From assembly GCF_905201705.1 (NCBI RefSeq), contig NZ_CAJKOX010000021.1, forward strand, positions 1 through 64,000: DNA of 64,000 nt. Reading direction: 5' to 3'. This DNA comes from an uncultured Marvinbryantia sp. (GTDB taxonomy: Bacteria; Bacillota; Clostridia; Lachnospirales; Lachnospiraceae). This document shows positions 16,584 through 24,182 of this stretch, piece by piece (position 1 is the stretch's first letter; each line of letters starts with the position of its first letter). Below the pieces are notes generated by a model that searched no databases, was not told the origin of the DNA, and saw only the letters and a list, made by a program, of their open reading frames with translations. The position numbers and the translations under genes were made by a program.

Positions 16584-17354
16584 CTAAGCTGCGCTGTTAC
16601 GTGGCTTCATCACTGTCAGAATAATGGTTCTTGCATCTGTGAATTCTGAAGAGCAGGTGGAAAGCGCCAGAATCTGGCTGCTTCCGTCCGTCTGCCGCAG
16701 TTCTGCAACCGTATCCGCATCGTAGTACAGTGCATTCTGTTCCACAAAATCCAGCAGGGAATTTATATCATCCTGATACTGCTGCGGGTCGAAGATTGCA
16801 TCCTCGGACGCCGTCACCAGCATGCAGGCATAGATTTCCAGGTCATAGGTTCTGTCCGGCAAAATCAGATTTCCTGTCTTATTTTTCCGGAAAAAGGTCT
16901 CCTCCTCAAATTTATCGAGGTCTCCAAACATATTTCCGTTCGCCATGTGATGTCCGTAGAGAAGCGAATACGTGTCGCCAAATCCGCGGTCGCTGCGGGA
17001 ATCCAGAAAAATGCTGCCTGCCATCGCAAAGTTCCCGTATACATCGGTATTAATATAAGTAAGGTTTGTTGCCCCCTGTAAAACGGGGTAATCAATATTG
17101 GTGTTGTCTATGGTAACCCACGCACAGACATCGGGATTGACTGTCAGAAGCTCTTCAAAGGAAGCGCCGCCCGCTTCAATCACCGTCGGCTTCAGCTTCA
17201 TCATATCCGCGCGCACATCCTCCGCCGCCGAATATACCCTGCTGTTGTCCCACAGCGCATATACGGAGTACAGCCCTGCCGTGCAGAGACACAGGGCTAC
17301 CACAAAGGAGACAAGGGCATTTGCCGCTCTCAAAAATGCTCCCGCCAAACGCAT
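16584..17354 (-). CDS. srtB: class B sortase of the pilus locus
   Basis: A 256-residue membrane-anchored transpeptidase: N-terminal helix at about residues 10-32, then the sortase barrel. Catalytic His is in LLYGHHMANGNMFGDL, Cys in LALSTCSSEF and Arg in TDARTIILTV. The long insert between His and Cys (DRTYDLEIYACMLVTA onward) is the class B type, not class C. It is the only sortase in the locus, so it presumably both polymerises and anchors pilins, as known for class B pilus sortases (SrtC2) of streptococcal FCT regions. CAGGGAGTGG precedes the ATG. Confidence 0.9.
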   Translation of the reverse strand: MRLAGAFLRAANALVSFVVALCLCTAGLYSVYALWDNSRVYSAAEDVRADMMKLKPTVIEAGGASFEELLTVNPDVCAWVTIDNTNIDYPVLQGATNLTYINTDVYGNFAMAGSIFLDSRSDRGFGDTYSLLYGHHMANGNMFGDLDKFEEETFFRKNKTGNLILPDRTYDLEIYACMLVTASEDAIFDPQQYQDDINSLLDFVEQNALYYDADTVAELRQTDGSSQILALSTCSSEFTDARTIILTVMKPRNSAA

Positions 17355-17389
17355 ACAGTTCCACTCCCTGTATCATGCGGTTTCCCGCC

Positions 17390-17412
17390 CTCCCCGGAGC
17401 AGCTCCGGGGAG
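17390..17412. other. strong hairpin between pilin and sortase genes
   Basis: CTCCCCGGAG and CTCCGGGGAG pair perfectly (10 bp) around a 3-nt loop. No T-run follows on the minus strand, so it looks like an mRNA processing or stability element rather than a terminator. Confidence 0.6.
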
Positions 17413-17477
17413 AGGTTCCGCCTCTTATTCTGTCATCTTGTTTTTCTTGTCGTCTGTTATTTCGTTACTTGCTTACA

Positions 17478-17573
17478 GCGTTGTTTTGTTATCGCGTTGT
17501 TTTGTCGCCGCGTCGTTTTGTCGCCGCGTCAGTTTTTTACCGCGTAATTTTATTACCGCGCCGTTCTGTCATC
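17478..17573. repeat. six tandem 16-bp repeats in the pilin-sortase gap
   Basis: Six consecutive 16-bp units, each opening with GCG, from GCGTTGTTTTGTTATC to GCGCCGTTCTGTCATC. The first three are 13-15/16 alike and the later ones diverge. They occupy the 297-bp space between the backbone pilin and the sortase and encode nothing evident. Confidence 0.75.
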
Positions 17574-17651
17574 CCGGCACTTTACTGCCCTGCCTTTCTG
17601 ACAGCCCTTTCGCCGGATCCTGTCCCGCATCCGCAGTGGCTTAAGATAAAT

Positions 17652-18668
17652 TTAGCGGTTTGCAGAGAAACGCTTTCTTGCGAACATAACTACTGCGCAT
17701 ACTGCAACCAGCGCAAGAATCATGATGTACGGCATGCTGTCAAGGTTGATGCCGGTGTCAATCTTATCGTTGTTCTTATTATTTGTGATATCTACGCTGT
17801 CACTTGCACTATCAATTTTCTTGTTATTATCACCCAAAGCATATGTTGTCTTATAACCGTCGCTAGTATAATCAGCCTCTTCTACAGTGTAAGTAACTCC
17901 ATAAGGAATATTGGTGAAGGTCACGGTCTCATCATGTTTCAGATTAATTTCAGCAGTTGCCGTTCCACTTGTCCATGCACTTGCAGGAATAGTATAATCC
18001 GTGCCACCATCTGAGTAGGAAATTGCTTCACTGACTTCTTTTCCTTCCGGAGCTGTAAATGTTACTGTCACAGCGAATTCTTTCTGCTGGTCACCTAAGT
18101 TTCCAGTAACAATCTTTTTTACAGCCAAGGAACCTGCAGAATACTCATTGTCATTAAAAGTATTTGTCTTGTTTCCACCTTCATCCTCTGTATGAACAGC
18201 AGCTACACGGATATAACCGCCCTCGTCCTGCAGAACTGTAACAACCAGTTTGATGTCACTGGTACGGTATGTAACACCGGCAGTTAAACCCTGAGTTTCC
18301 TTAATCGTGTAGGTATAGACACCAACACTGCTATACTCTGGCAGGGTTATTGTAATATCTTTGCTCTTGGTCTCGGAACCAGCTTCACCTTTTTCATATG
18401 ACACACTGCCAATCGTCGGTAACGGCATGTTTCCTGTAGCCACACCAGCGGCAGCATCTTTAACAGATGTTCTCTCAATAGAAAATCCAAACGTCTCTGC
18501 CGGTGAAGTTGTACTTGGGTTTGTTGCTTCATAGCTCTTTTTGATGGTGACGGTTTTCATATCAGTATATGATGGTGTTGTGTCTCCTCCCGTTGCCATC
18601 GCCACGGCTCCCATGTTCAGCACCATAGCTGCTGAAAAAATAATTGCTGCAATTTTTTTCATTTTCAT
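17652..18668 (-). CDS. backbone (major) pilin, sortase-anchored
   Basis: A 338-residue exported protein. Signal peptide 1-26; FctA/Spy0128-type domain about 35-175 (TIKKSYEATN with the isopeptide Lys candidate, VGVYTYTIKETQG with Glu, NTFNDNEY with the Asn); a second immunoglobulin-like domain about 178-300 (LAVKKIVTGNLGD, VTYTVEEADYTSDGY); then a non-LPXTG sorting region IDTGINLDSMPYI, a helix and ARKR. The same DTGIxLDSxPY signal ends the adhesin. Position and two isopeptide domains argue for the shaft subunit. CCAGGGAGGAAAAATTC precedes the ATG. Confidence 0.82.
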   Translation of the reverse strand: MKMKKIAAIIFSAAMVLNMGAVAMATGGDTTPSYTDMKTVTIKKSYEATNPSTTSPAETFGFSIERTSVKDAAAGVATGNMPLPTIGSVSYEKGEAGSETKSKDITITLPEYSSVGVYTYTIKETQGLTAGVTYRTSDIKLVVTVLQDEGGYIRVAAVHTEDEGGNKTNTFNDNEYSAGSLAVKKIVTGNLGDQQKEFAVTVTFTAPEGKEVSEAISYSDGGTDYTIPASAWTSGTATAEINLKHDETVTFTNIPYGVTYTVEEADYTSDGYKTTYALGDNNKKIDSASDSVDITNNKNNDKIDTGINLDSMPYIMILALVAVCAVVMFARKRFSANR

Positions 18669-18819
18669 GAATTTTTCCTCCCTGGAATATTAAAATTTAT
18701 TTATGAACAGCCTTTCGGCTTATCATACTGTGTGAGCTGCGCTCTGCTCGGCGCTGTCTGCTCTTTGCTTTGCGCTTTTCCGGGCGTGACCGGTATGCAC
18801 CGGCGCTCTGCCCGCTATT

Positions 18820-19539
18820 CTATAATCCCCTCCGGCGGAGAATGGTGATTACTTTCCCTCTCACGTCCCCCATTGGAACCGCCCCAAGTGTCCGGCTGTC
18901 CACTGTCTGTGTCCGGTAATCACCGAGCACAAAGACACATCCTTCCGGTACCACGTAAGGATACTCAAGTTCTCCTTCCGCATAGGTCGGATAGAGAATC
19001 TCCCCGCTCTGTACCGTACCGTTTACAAGAAGCGTTCCGCTGTCATCCAGCGTCACCACATCCGTCCCGCGGGCGGCGATCCGTCCGATGTACTCCTGCC
19101 CGTCCACTTCGTAAACCACGACATCTTTTTTTGCGTATTCCTGCTGCAGCCGGAACGCAAATACCAGATCGCCGTCTTTCAATGCCGGGAACATGCCGTT
19201 CCCGGAAACCTGTGTAATCAGAAAAACCTGTGTAAGAAGAAGCCAGCCTGCTGCCGCAAGCAGCACGATCCGGATGAGCAAGCTTACATAACCTTTCCGG
19301 ATTTCTTCCTGCCGCCTCTGCTTTTCTTCGCGCGCAGCCCGCGCACCGCTTCGGCGTCCCCGGCGCTCCTGTGCGGGGCGTTCCCCATATTCATCGCGCT
19401 CCCGCACAGGGCGTTCTCTGTATGGTTCCCGTCCCGGCGCCGGTGGATTTCTGTAATCAGCCTGTTTTTGCACCGGCTGTTCCCTGTATGTATTCTGTTC
19501 CTGCGTCTCTCTGGCTCTCTCCCGTCTTTCAGTCGTCAT
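18820..19539 (-). CDS. signal peptidase I-like protein lacking the Ser-Lys dyad (SipA-like pilus factor)
   Basis: A 239-residue protein: an Arg/Glu-rich cytoplasmic tail (1-80), one membrane helix (about 86-108), then the SPase fold. Box B reads VSGNGMFPALKDGD, where active enzymes have SxMxP with Ser; here that position is Gly. Box D reads YIGRIAARGTD, where Lys is expected; here it is Gly. Box E (FVLGDYRTQTVDSRTLG) is kept. This mirrors streptococcal SipA, a pilus-locus SPase homologue without catalytic residues that is needed for pilus assembly. The start overlaps the adhesin stop (TAATG). Probably a structural chaperone, not a protease. Confidence 0.85.
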   Translation of the reverse strand: MTTERRERARETQEQNTYREQPVQKQADYRNPPAPGREPYRERPVRERDEYGERPAQERRGRRSGARAAREEKQRRQEEIRKGYVSLLIRIVLLAAAGWLLLTQVFLITQVSGNGMFPALKDGDLVFAFRLQQEYAKKDVVVYEVDGQEYIGRIAARGTDVVTLDDSGTLLVNGTVQSGEILYPTYAEGELEYPYVVPEGCVFVLGDYRTQTVDSRTLGAVPMGDVRGKVITILRRRGL

Positions 19540-21863
19540 TACTTTCTCCGCTGACCGGCGCGATATTTCTTACGTCTGCCTATAACGAACAGAACCGCTC
19601 CCACAATTACAACTGCCAGAATAACGATGTATGGAAGCGAATCCAACGTGATGCCGGTATCCGGAGAGCCTTCCTTATTATTGGTAACGACAACTTTTCC
19701 GTCAGCAGTAACCTTGACCTTAAACGTTACAGAACCATTCCCACCTTGCGATGCTGTCAGACTTGCTCCTCCGTATGTTGCACTAACGGTATAACCATTG
19801 GCATTCGTTTCAGTCAGCGTTAATTCTGTTCCGACCGGAATGTTCTCAATCTTATGTGTTGCTTCATGTTTTAAAGTGAAGTTATTATCCGTCCCTTCCT
19901 TCATGCCATCATAACTATAAGTAAAGTAGAAATCTTTCGTCTGGTCTCCCAGACCACCGGTTACCTGCTTTTCAATGGTAATGCTGGTAGTCGCTGGTTT
20001 ATACTTTGCAGTAAAATACACTGTACCATCTTCCAATTCAACATTACTGGGGACATAGCCAGCTGTCCACCTTTCCTCACTGACCTTCTCATTTGCCTCA
20101 TTGTACCAGCCATCAAACACATAAGTGATTCCGTCATCACCCACTTTTTCTGCAGGAATCGTCTGCGCATTCGTGTATTTAGCAATAGCCGCTGGATCAC
20201 CACCCGTAATCTTTTTATTCTCGGCGTATACATCGGTATAGTCCTCAGCATTCGGCATTTGCACCTTAAATCTTGCAACATAAGACTTGCTGCAAACCAC
20301 ACTGATTTTACAGTCTATATGTTTATCTGGAACAGTGCCATTATCCCTTGAAATCTTGTATGGAATCAGTGTAATTTGTTCAATGTCATCCAGTTTTAAA
20401 TCACTAATTCCAAGGTCTTTTTCCAATTCGGCTTTATATGTGCCGTAGACAGCACTGTATACTTCCGGATATAAATCTTTATTCAAAGACCATGTAGAAC
20501 CCTCGGAACCGTCCGGCCATGAACTAATGTACTCTGAGACCCTCGTAAATACATTTTTGTTGTTTGTCCATATTGCATCACTCGTTCCAATTACCTGAGC
20601 GTCATTTCCATTGTACCGAACCACAGATCCCCACTGATCCACAGCATTACTGTTCGCGTCACTAGTGGGACTTTTCAGATAATAAACTTGTGCACCTACA
20701 GGCACGTTCTCTAATGCTGTAACAGTTACCTCGTGGGGATCATAATCCCACCGCCCATAATAAGAATAATAATATCTAATCTCTACTTTACCTACCGCAA
20801 CTCCTTTTACAACTCCCTTCTCTGTTACTGTAGCAATGTTCCCATTTGCAGACCACCAATAACCGTTTCCGCGATTAGTTGTTAACTGGATTGCTTCTCC
20901 CACCATAACCGTATTCTCTCCTGTTATTGCCGCCGGAGAAATCCCATCATCCTCCGCATATACCGCATACAGCACCGGGGAGAATTTATCGGATGTAAAC
21001 CCCACCGTACCGGACGGGGCTGCTGCTTCCGTCAGTGTGTCGGTGATGTTTCCGTTTTCATCTGCGTGATAGACACGCGCTTCTTCGGCCTCATCCACGA
21101 TATCCATGCCGGAGTATTCGATGCGAACCGAACCGTCCAGATTATGCATTTCATTGCCGTCGGCATCGTAGAAGGTGATGTCGAAACCGATGAGCTGGAC
21201 AACTTCTTTTTCTCCCAGCGTGTCGTTGATTGTCTGTTCGGCAGTATCAAGCACGTCCGCCGCCAGCGGCTCCACCGTCACAGTTGTCCCTGCCGGAAGA
21301 ATACCCTCCGGAGCATGGATGCTCACGGTAATTCCGTTCACGGTTGTACGGTATGTAAATTCCGGTTTTTCCTTTTCGGTCGCCTCTGCCGTTTCGCTCT
21401 CACTCTCAGAAGTTGCTTCCTCTGTAAGGTTTTCGCTTCCGCTTTCACTGACCGCTTCGCTTGTGGTTTCGCCGGTTATTTCGGTGACCGCTTCACCGGC
21501 TGTCTCGCTGGTTATTTCACTGCTGGGTTCACCAGCATTTTCTGTCACATTTTCCGAGAATTCCGTCCCGCCCTCACTGACATTTTCCGTCCATGTCTCG
21601 TTAGGAACAGTTTCCCCAGTCGTTTCGGTTTCCACCGGTACCGTTTCCGCCTCCGTCAGCCCGGCTGTTTCCTCCTGGATGGCTGCCGGCGGCTCTGTCT
21701 CCGGAACGGCAGCTGGTGTTTCCGCTTCCGTGCCGCTGTCCGTGGCAAGTTCTGTCAGCCCGGTTTCCTCTGCTATTACGGAAAAGCCGCTTCCGCAGAC
21801 CAGGGACATTACCATGACCAGCGCCATCAGGAATGTCAATGATTTTTTCACTTTCCTCTGCAT
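19539..21863 (-). CDS. large pilus adhesin / surface protein with sortase signal
   Basis: A 774-residue exported protein, first gene of the pilus operon. Order: signal peptide (about 1-32), Thr/Glu/Ser-rich stalk (33-150), a beta domain common to Clostridia surface proteins (about 155-300; VSIHAPEGILPAGTTVTVEP), an Ig-like group 2 domain (about 305-380; WWSANGNIATVTEKGVVKGV), a unique region (385-560), an InlB/Listeria-Bacteroides type repeat (about 560-640; YVFDGWYNEANEKVS), a Cna_B-like domain (TSITIEKQVTGGLGD) and the sorting signal SPDTGITLDSLPYI with helix and RRKK. The ATG at 21863 opens the signal peptide directly; the longer frame starts inside the invertible segment. Confidence 0.82.
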   Translation of the reverse strand: MQRKVKKSLTFLMALVMVMSLVCGSGFSVIAEETGLTELATDSGTEAETPAAVPETEPPAAIQEETAGLTEAETVPVETETTGETVPNETWTENVSEGGTEFSENVTENAGEPSSEITSETAGEAVTEITGETTSEAVSESGSENLTEEATSESESETAEATEKEKPEFTYRTTVNGITVSIHAPEGILPAGTTVTVEPLAADVLDTAEQTINDTLGEKEVVQLIGFDITFYDADGNEMHNLDGSVRIEYSGMDIVDEAEEARVYHADENGNITDTLTEAAAPSGTVGFTSDKFSPVLYAVYAEDDGISPAAITGENTVMVGEAIQLTTNRGNGYWWSANGNIATVTEKGVVKGVAVGKVEIRYYYSYYGRWDYDPHEVTVTALENVPVGAQVYYLKSPTSDANSNAVDQWGSVVRYNGNDAQVIGTSDAIWTNNKNVFTRVSEYISSWPDGSEGSTWSLNKDLYPEVYSAVYGTYKAELEKDLGISDLKLDDIEQITLIPYKISRDNGTVPDKHIDCKISVVCSKSYVARFKVQMPNAEDYTDVYAENKKITGGDPAAIAKYTNAQTIPAEKVGDDGITYVFDGWYNEANEKVSEERWTAGYVPSNVELEDGTVYFTAKYKPATTSITIEKQVTGGLGDQTKDFYFTYSYDGMKEGTDNNFTLKHEATHKIENIPVGTELTLTETNANGYTVSATYGGASLTASQGGNGSVTFKVKVTADGKVVVTNNKEGSPDTGITLDSLPYIVILAVVIVGAVLFVIGRRKKYRAGQRRK

Positions 21864-21918
21864 TCCACATTCTCCATTCTTCTTTTTTTCAGATGCACTG
21901 CCAACCAACAGCCTGTTT

Positions 21919-21943
21919 ACTGCATAATGTCTGTTATGGGGTA
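21919..21943 (+). repeat. left inverted repeat (putative recombinase site IRL)
   Basis: A 25-bp site containing GCATAATGTCTGTTATG. It matches the reverse complement of the site at 22150-22174 at 23 of 25 positions. The core has arms around the 6-bp asymmetric spacer TGTCTG, the layout of tyrosine-recombinase crossover sites. It lies 55 bp before the adhesin start codon. Confidence 0.8.
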
Positions 21944-22077
21944 TTTTTTGCGGTAACGGATACCGGTAACCGATAATCCGCCGCATGAGAATTGAATAAG
22001 ATGCCATTTAAAAGCAGACTGGAACAAGGCCGAAGAAAATTTTTCCCTGTCGGTCTGTTTTTTGTGGAAAATTAGTA

Positions 22078-22106
22078 TTGAATTTTCACTACTATGATGC
22101 TAGAAT
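22078..22106 (+). promoter_or_regulatory. promoter inside the invertible segment, pointing away from the pilus genes
   Basis: TTGAAT at 22078-22083, 17 bp, then an extended -10 TGCTAGAAT (-10 at 22101-22106) on the plus strand. As sequenced it fires toward the right repeat. After inversion it would fire into the adhesin gene. A weaker minus-strand candidate (TTAACA-16-CATAGT) overlaps it. Confidence 0.6.
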
Positions 22107-22149
22107 AGTAACTGTTAACAGATAGATACATATGTAATGACTGCTCTTT

Positions 22150-22174
22150 TACCGCATAACAGACATTATGCGGT
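22150..22174 (-). repeat. right inverted repeat (putative recombinase site IRR)
   Basis: The site has perfect 8-bp arms CCGCATAA and TTATGCGG around the spacer TGTCTG (minus strand), inverted relative to the copy at 21919-21943. On the plus strand it is followed at once by TTTTTT, so the same palindrome also reads as an intrinsic terminator for transcripts leaving the segment promoter. Confidence 0.8.
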
Positions 22175-22287
22175 TTTTTGTGTTCCCCGGCACTGACGCG
22201 GATACGGCTGAAGCTGTGCGCCTCCCCGCTCCCGGAGCCTTTCATCGTCCGCCTCTGCTTCCGGAGCCCTTCGTCATCCTTCCCCAT

Positions 22288-23130
22288 TCAGACCACAAGT
22301 CCCAGATATTCAATCTGGCGTTTCTGCTCCTCGCTGCTGACCAGCGTGTAGATCCGCGTGGTGTTGATGCTCGCATGTCCCAGTAAATCTGCCAGATGGG
22401 ATATATCCTTTTTCATCTTATAATATGTGACGGCAAACAGGTGCCGGAGATTGTGCGGGAATACTTTTTCCCGGCAGATTCCCGCTTCGCCGCAGAGCGC
22501 TTTCATTTCGTGGCAGATGTTGCTGCGGTCAACCGGTTTCCCACTCCTGGTGACAAAAATACTTCCTCCGGTTATTTTCTGTCCGGCCACGTATTTTCTC
22601 AGCTTCCTGCACAGCGGCGCCGACAGCAGCACGTTCCGCTGTTTTCCCTTGGAGCTTACCGTCGCACACCCCGTCTGCAGGGCTTCTACCGTGATATACC
22701 GCAGCTCGCTCACCCGGATGCCCGTCGCGCAGAGCACCTGCATCATCCAGTACAGCCGCTGGTTTTTCTTTTTCCCCGCTGCATCCAGGAGACGGAAATA
22801 CTCCGCCTTTGTCAGATCCCGTTCCCGCGCGCGAAAGGCTTCCTTCTGGATTTTCAGCGCCTTTACCGTGCATTCGTGCCATCCCATCATTTTCAGGAAT
22901 GCATTGACAGCTGCCAGCATGGAATTCACACTTGCCGCCGCATAATGCTCCGTCAGGTATTCCTTGTATGCAATTACGGTAGATTTGTCGATTTCATTTT
23001 CTTCCTTTACATACGCAAAAAATGCACTGACATCCCGCATGTATTTTTCAATCGTTGCCTGCGCCTTTTCCTCCCCCTTTAACTGGTTTTGAAATTCCTG
23101 CAGCATGGTCTTTTCCAGTAAATGTGCCAT
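22288..23130 (-). CDS. tyrosine recombinase, probable DNA invertase of the pilus switch
   Basis: A 280-residue XerD-like recombinase. N-terminal SAM-like core-binding domain (about 5-90), catalytic domain 105-275. Active residues are all visible: Arg in ATGIRVSELR, Lys in SSKGKQRN, His and Arg in HNLRHLF, His in LLGHASIN, Tyr in TTRIYTL. The C-terminus is short. AGAGAGGGATAGC precedes the ATG. It lies 113 bp beyond the right inverted repeat and carries no phage or ICE genes around it. Size and position resemble FimB/FimE-type or RecV-type invertases. Xer-type dif recombination is less likely because of the linkage to inverted sites. Confidence 0.88.
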   Translation of the reverse strand: MAHLLEKTMLQEFQNQLKGEEKAQATIEKYMRDVSAFFAYVKEENEIDKSTVIAYKEYLTEHYAAASVNSMLAAVNAFLKMMGWHECTVKALKIQKEAFRARERDLTKAEYFRLLDAAGKKKNQRLYWMMQVLCATGIRVSELRYITVEALQTGCATVSSKGKQRNVLLSAPLCRKLRKYVAGQKITGGSIFVTRSGKPVDRSNICHEMKALCGEAGICREKVFPHNLRHLFAVTYYKMKKDISHLADLLGHASINTTRIYTLVSSEEQKRQIEYLGLVV

Positions 23131-23255
23131 ATGCTATCCCTCTCTTTTCTTCTGAAGCTTTCCGGCGCACTGACCGCCGGTGTTCCTCATAGTATGCCCC
23201 AGATGAAAAAAACTTTGCAAGCCATATCCGTCTGACCACGGCACAATCTGCTCCA

Positions 23256-23343
23256 CCTACAGGACCTGCCGCCGGCAGCTCCCTTCGGATGCATGGCAAC
23301 CTACAGGACCCGCCGCCGGCGGCTCCCTTCGGATGCATGGCAA
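23256..23343. repeat. 44-bp tandem duplication with a covarying palindrome
   Basis: Two back-to-back 44-bp copies (23256-23299, 23300-23343) differ at only two bases. Each holds a palindrome, CTGCCG-C-CGGCAG in copy one and CCGCCG-C-CGGCGG in copy two. The two differences are compensatory, so the stem is kept. It lies upstream of the recombinase gene in a 214-bp region with no gene. Confidence 0.75.
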
Positions 23344-23344
23344 T

Positions 23345-23386
23345 AAAAAAGCATCCGGCGCAGGATATGTCTCCCACACCGGATGC
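23345..23386 (-). terminator. terminator of the liv operon
   Basis: GCATCCGG and CCGGATGC pair around a 20-nt loop on the minus strand, followed by six T. Located 72 bp past the livF stop. Confidence 0.8.
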
Positions 23387-23457
23387 TTCCGGACTATATA
23401 CAACAAAACAAAATAGCTGCAAATGCCTTCTGGCACTTACAGCTATAAACTACTTCT

Positions 23458-24168
23458 TTATTCTCCAAGGTATGCCTTCTTAATGGAATCATCGTTGAGC
23501 AGCGTCTCCGCCTTGCCCGACTGCACGATCTTTCCGGTTTCGAGCACGTAAGCGCGATCCGCAATGGAGAGCGCTTTTTTCGCATTCTGCTCTACCAGGA
23601 GTACGGTCGTGCCGCTGGCGCTCACGCTCTGGATAATGTCGAAGATTTCATTTACCAGGATAGGCGAAAGTCCCATCGAGGGTTCATCCATCAGAATGAT
23701 GCGCGGCTTGGACATCAGCGCGCGTCCCATGGCAAGCATCTGCTGCTCGCCGCCGGAGAGCGTTCCGGCAATCTGATTTTTGCGCTCCTCAAGACGCGGG
23801 AAGCGTTTGTAGACCTCCGCCAGACTTGCCTCAATCTCATTTTTATCTTTTCTGGTATAGGCGCCCATCAGCAGGTTCTGATACACCGTAAACTGCGCAA
23901 ACACGCGGCGTCCCTCCGGCACGTGGGCCATTCCAAGGCTGACGATCTTATGCGCCGGAACTTTGGTGAGCTCCTGTCCTTCAAATAAAATGCTTCCCTT
24001 TTTCGGACTCAGAAGACCGGTAATTGTCTGCAGGGTCGTCGTCTTTCCGGCGCCGTTTGCGCCAATCAGCGCAACGACCTCGCCCTCGTTTACCTCGAAG
24101 GAAATTCCTTTGATGGCCTGAATCACGCCGTAAAATACTTCCAGATCCTTGATCTCAAGCATTGCCAT
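23458..24168 (-). CDS. livF: branched-chain amino-acid ABC transporter ATPase LivF
   Basis: A 236-residue ATPase. Walker A GANGAGKTTT near residue 36, signature LSGGEQQMLAMGRAL near 135, Walker B IILMDEP, H-loop region VLLVEQNAKKAL. The GLLSPKKGSILFEG and HVPEGRRVFAQFTVYQNL segments are typical of LivF. It pairs with LivG on the LivH/LivM permease. A GGAGGGAAATGAGAC ribosome site precedes the ATG; it follows livG by 14 bp and is last in the operon. Confidence 0.95.
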   Translation of the reverse strand: MAMLEIKDLEVFYGVIQAIKGISFEVNEGEVVALIGANGAGKTTTLQTITGLLSPKKGSILFEGQELTKVPAHKIVSLGMAHVPEGRRVFAQFTVYQNLLMGAYTRKDKNEIEASLAEVYKRFPRLEERKNQIAGTLSGGEQQMLAMGRALMSKPRIILMDEPSMGLSPILVNEIFDIIQSVSASGTTVLLVEQNAKKALSIADRAYVLETGKIVQSGKAETLLNDDSIKKAYLGE

Positions 24169-24182
24169 GTCTCATTTCCCTC

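Noticed and set aside
17355..17651. A small coding gene in the pilin-sortase gap
   Set aside because: Open frames there are products of the 16-bp repeats, with no ribosome site or sensible translation.
22072..22287. A 71-codon minus-strand frame starting right after the recombinase stop
   Set aside because: No ribosome site; it crosses the right inverted repeat into the invertible segment, so its end would change with orientation. It is more likely leader sequence than a gene.
22288..23130. Tyrosine recombinase as an integrase of an integrated phage or ICE
   Set aside because: No phage, relaxase or conjugation genes and no tRNA target nearby; inverted recombinase-type sites sit directly beside it.
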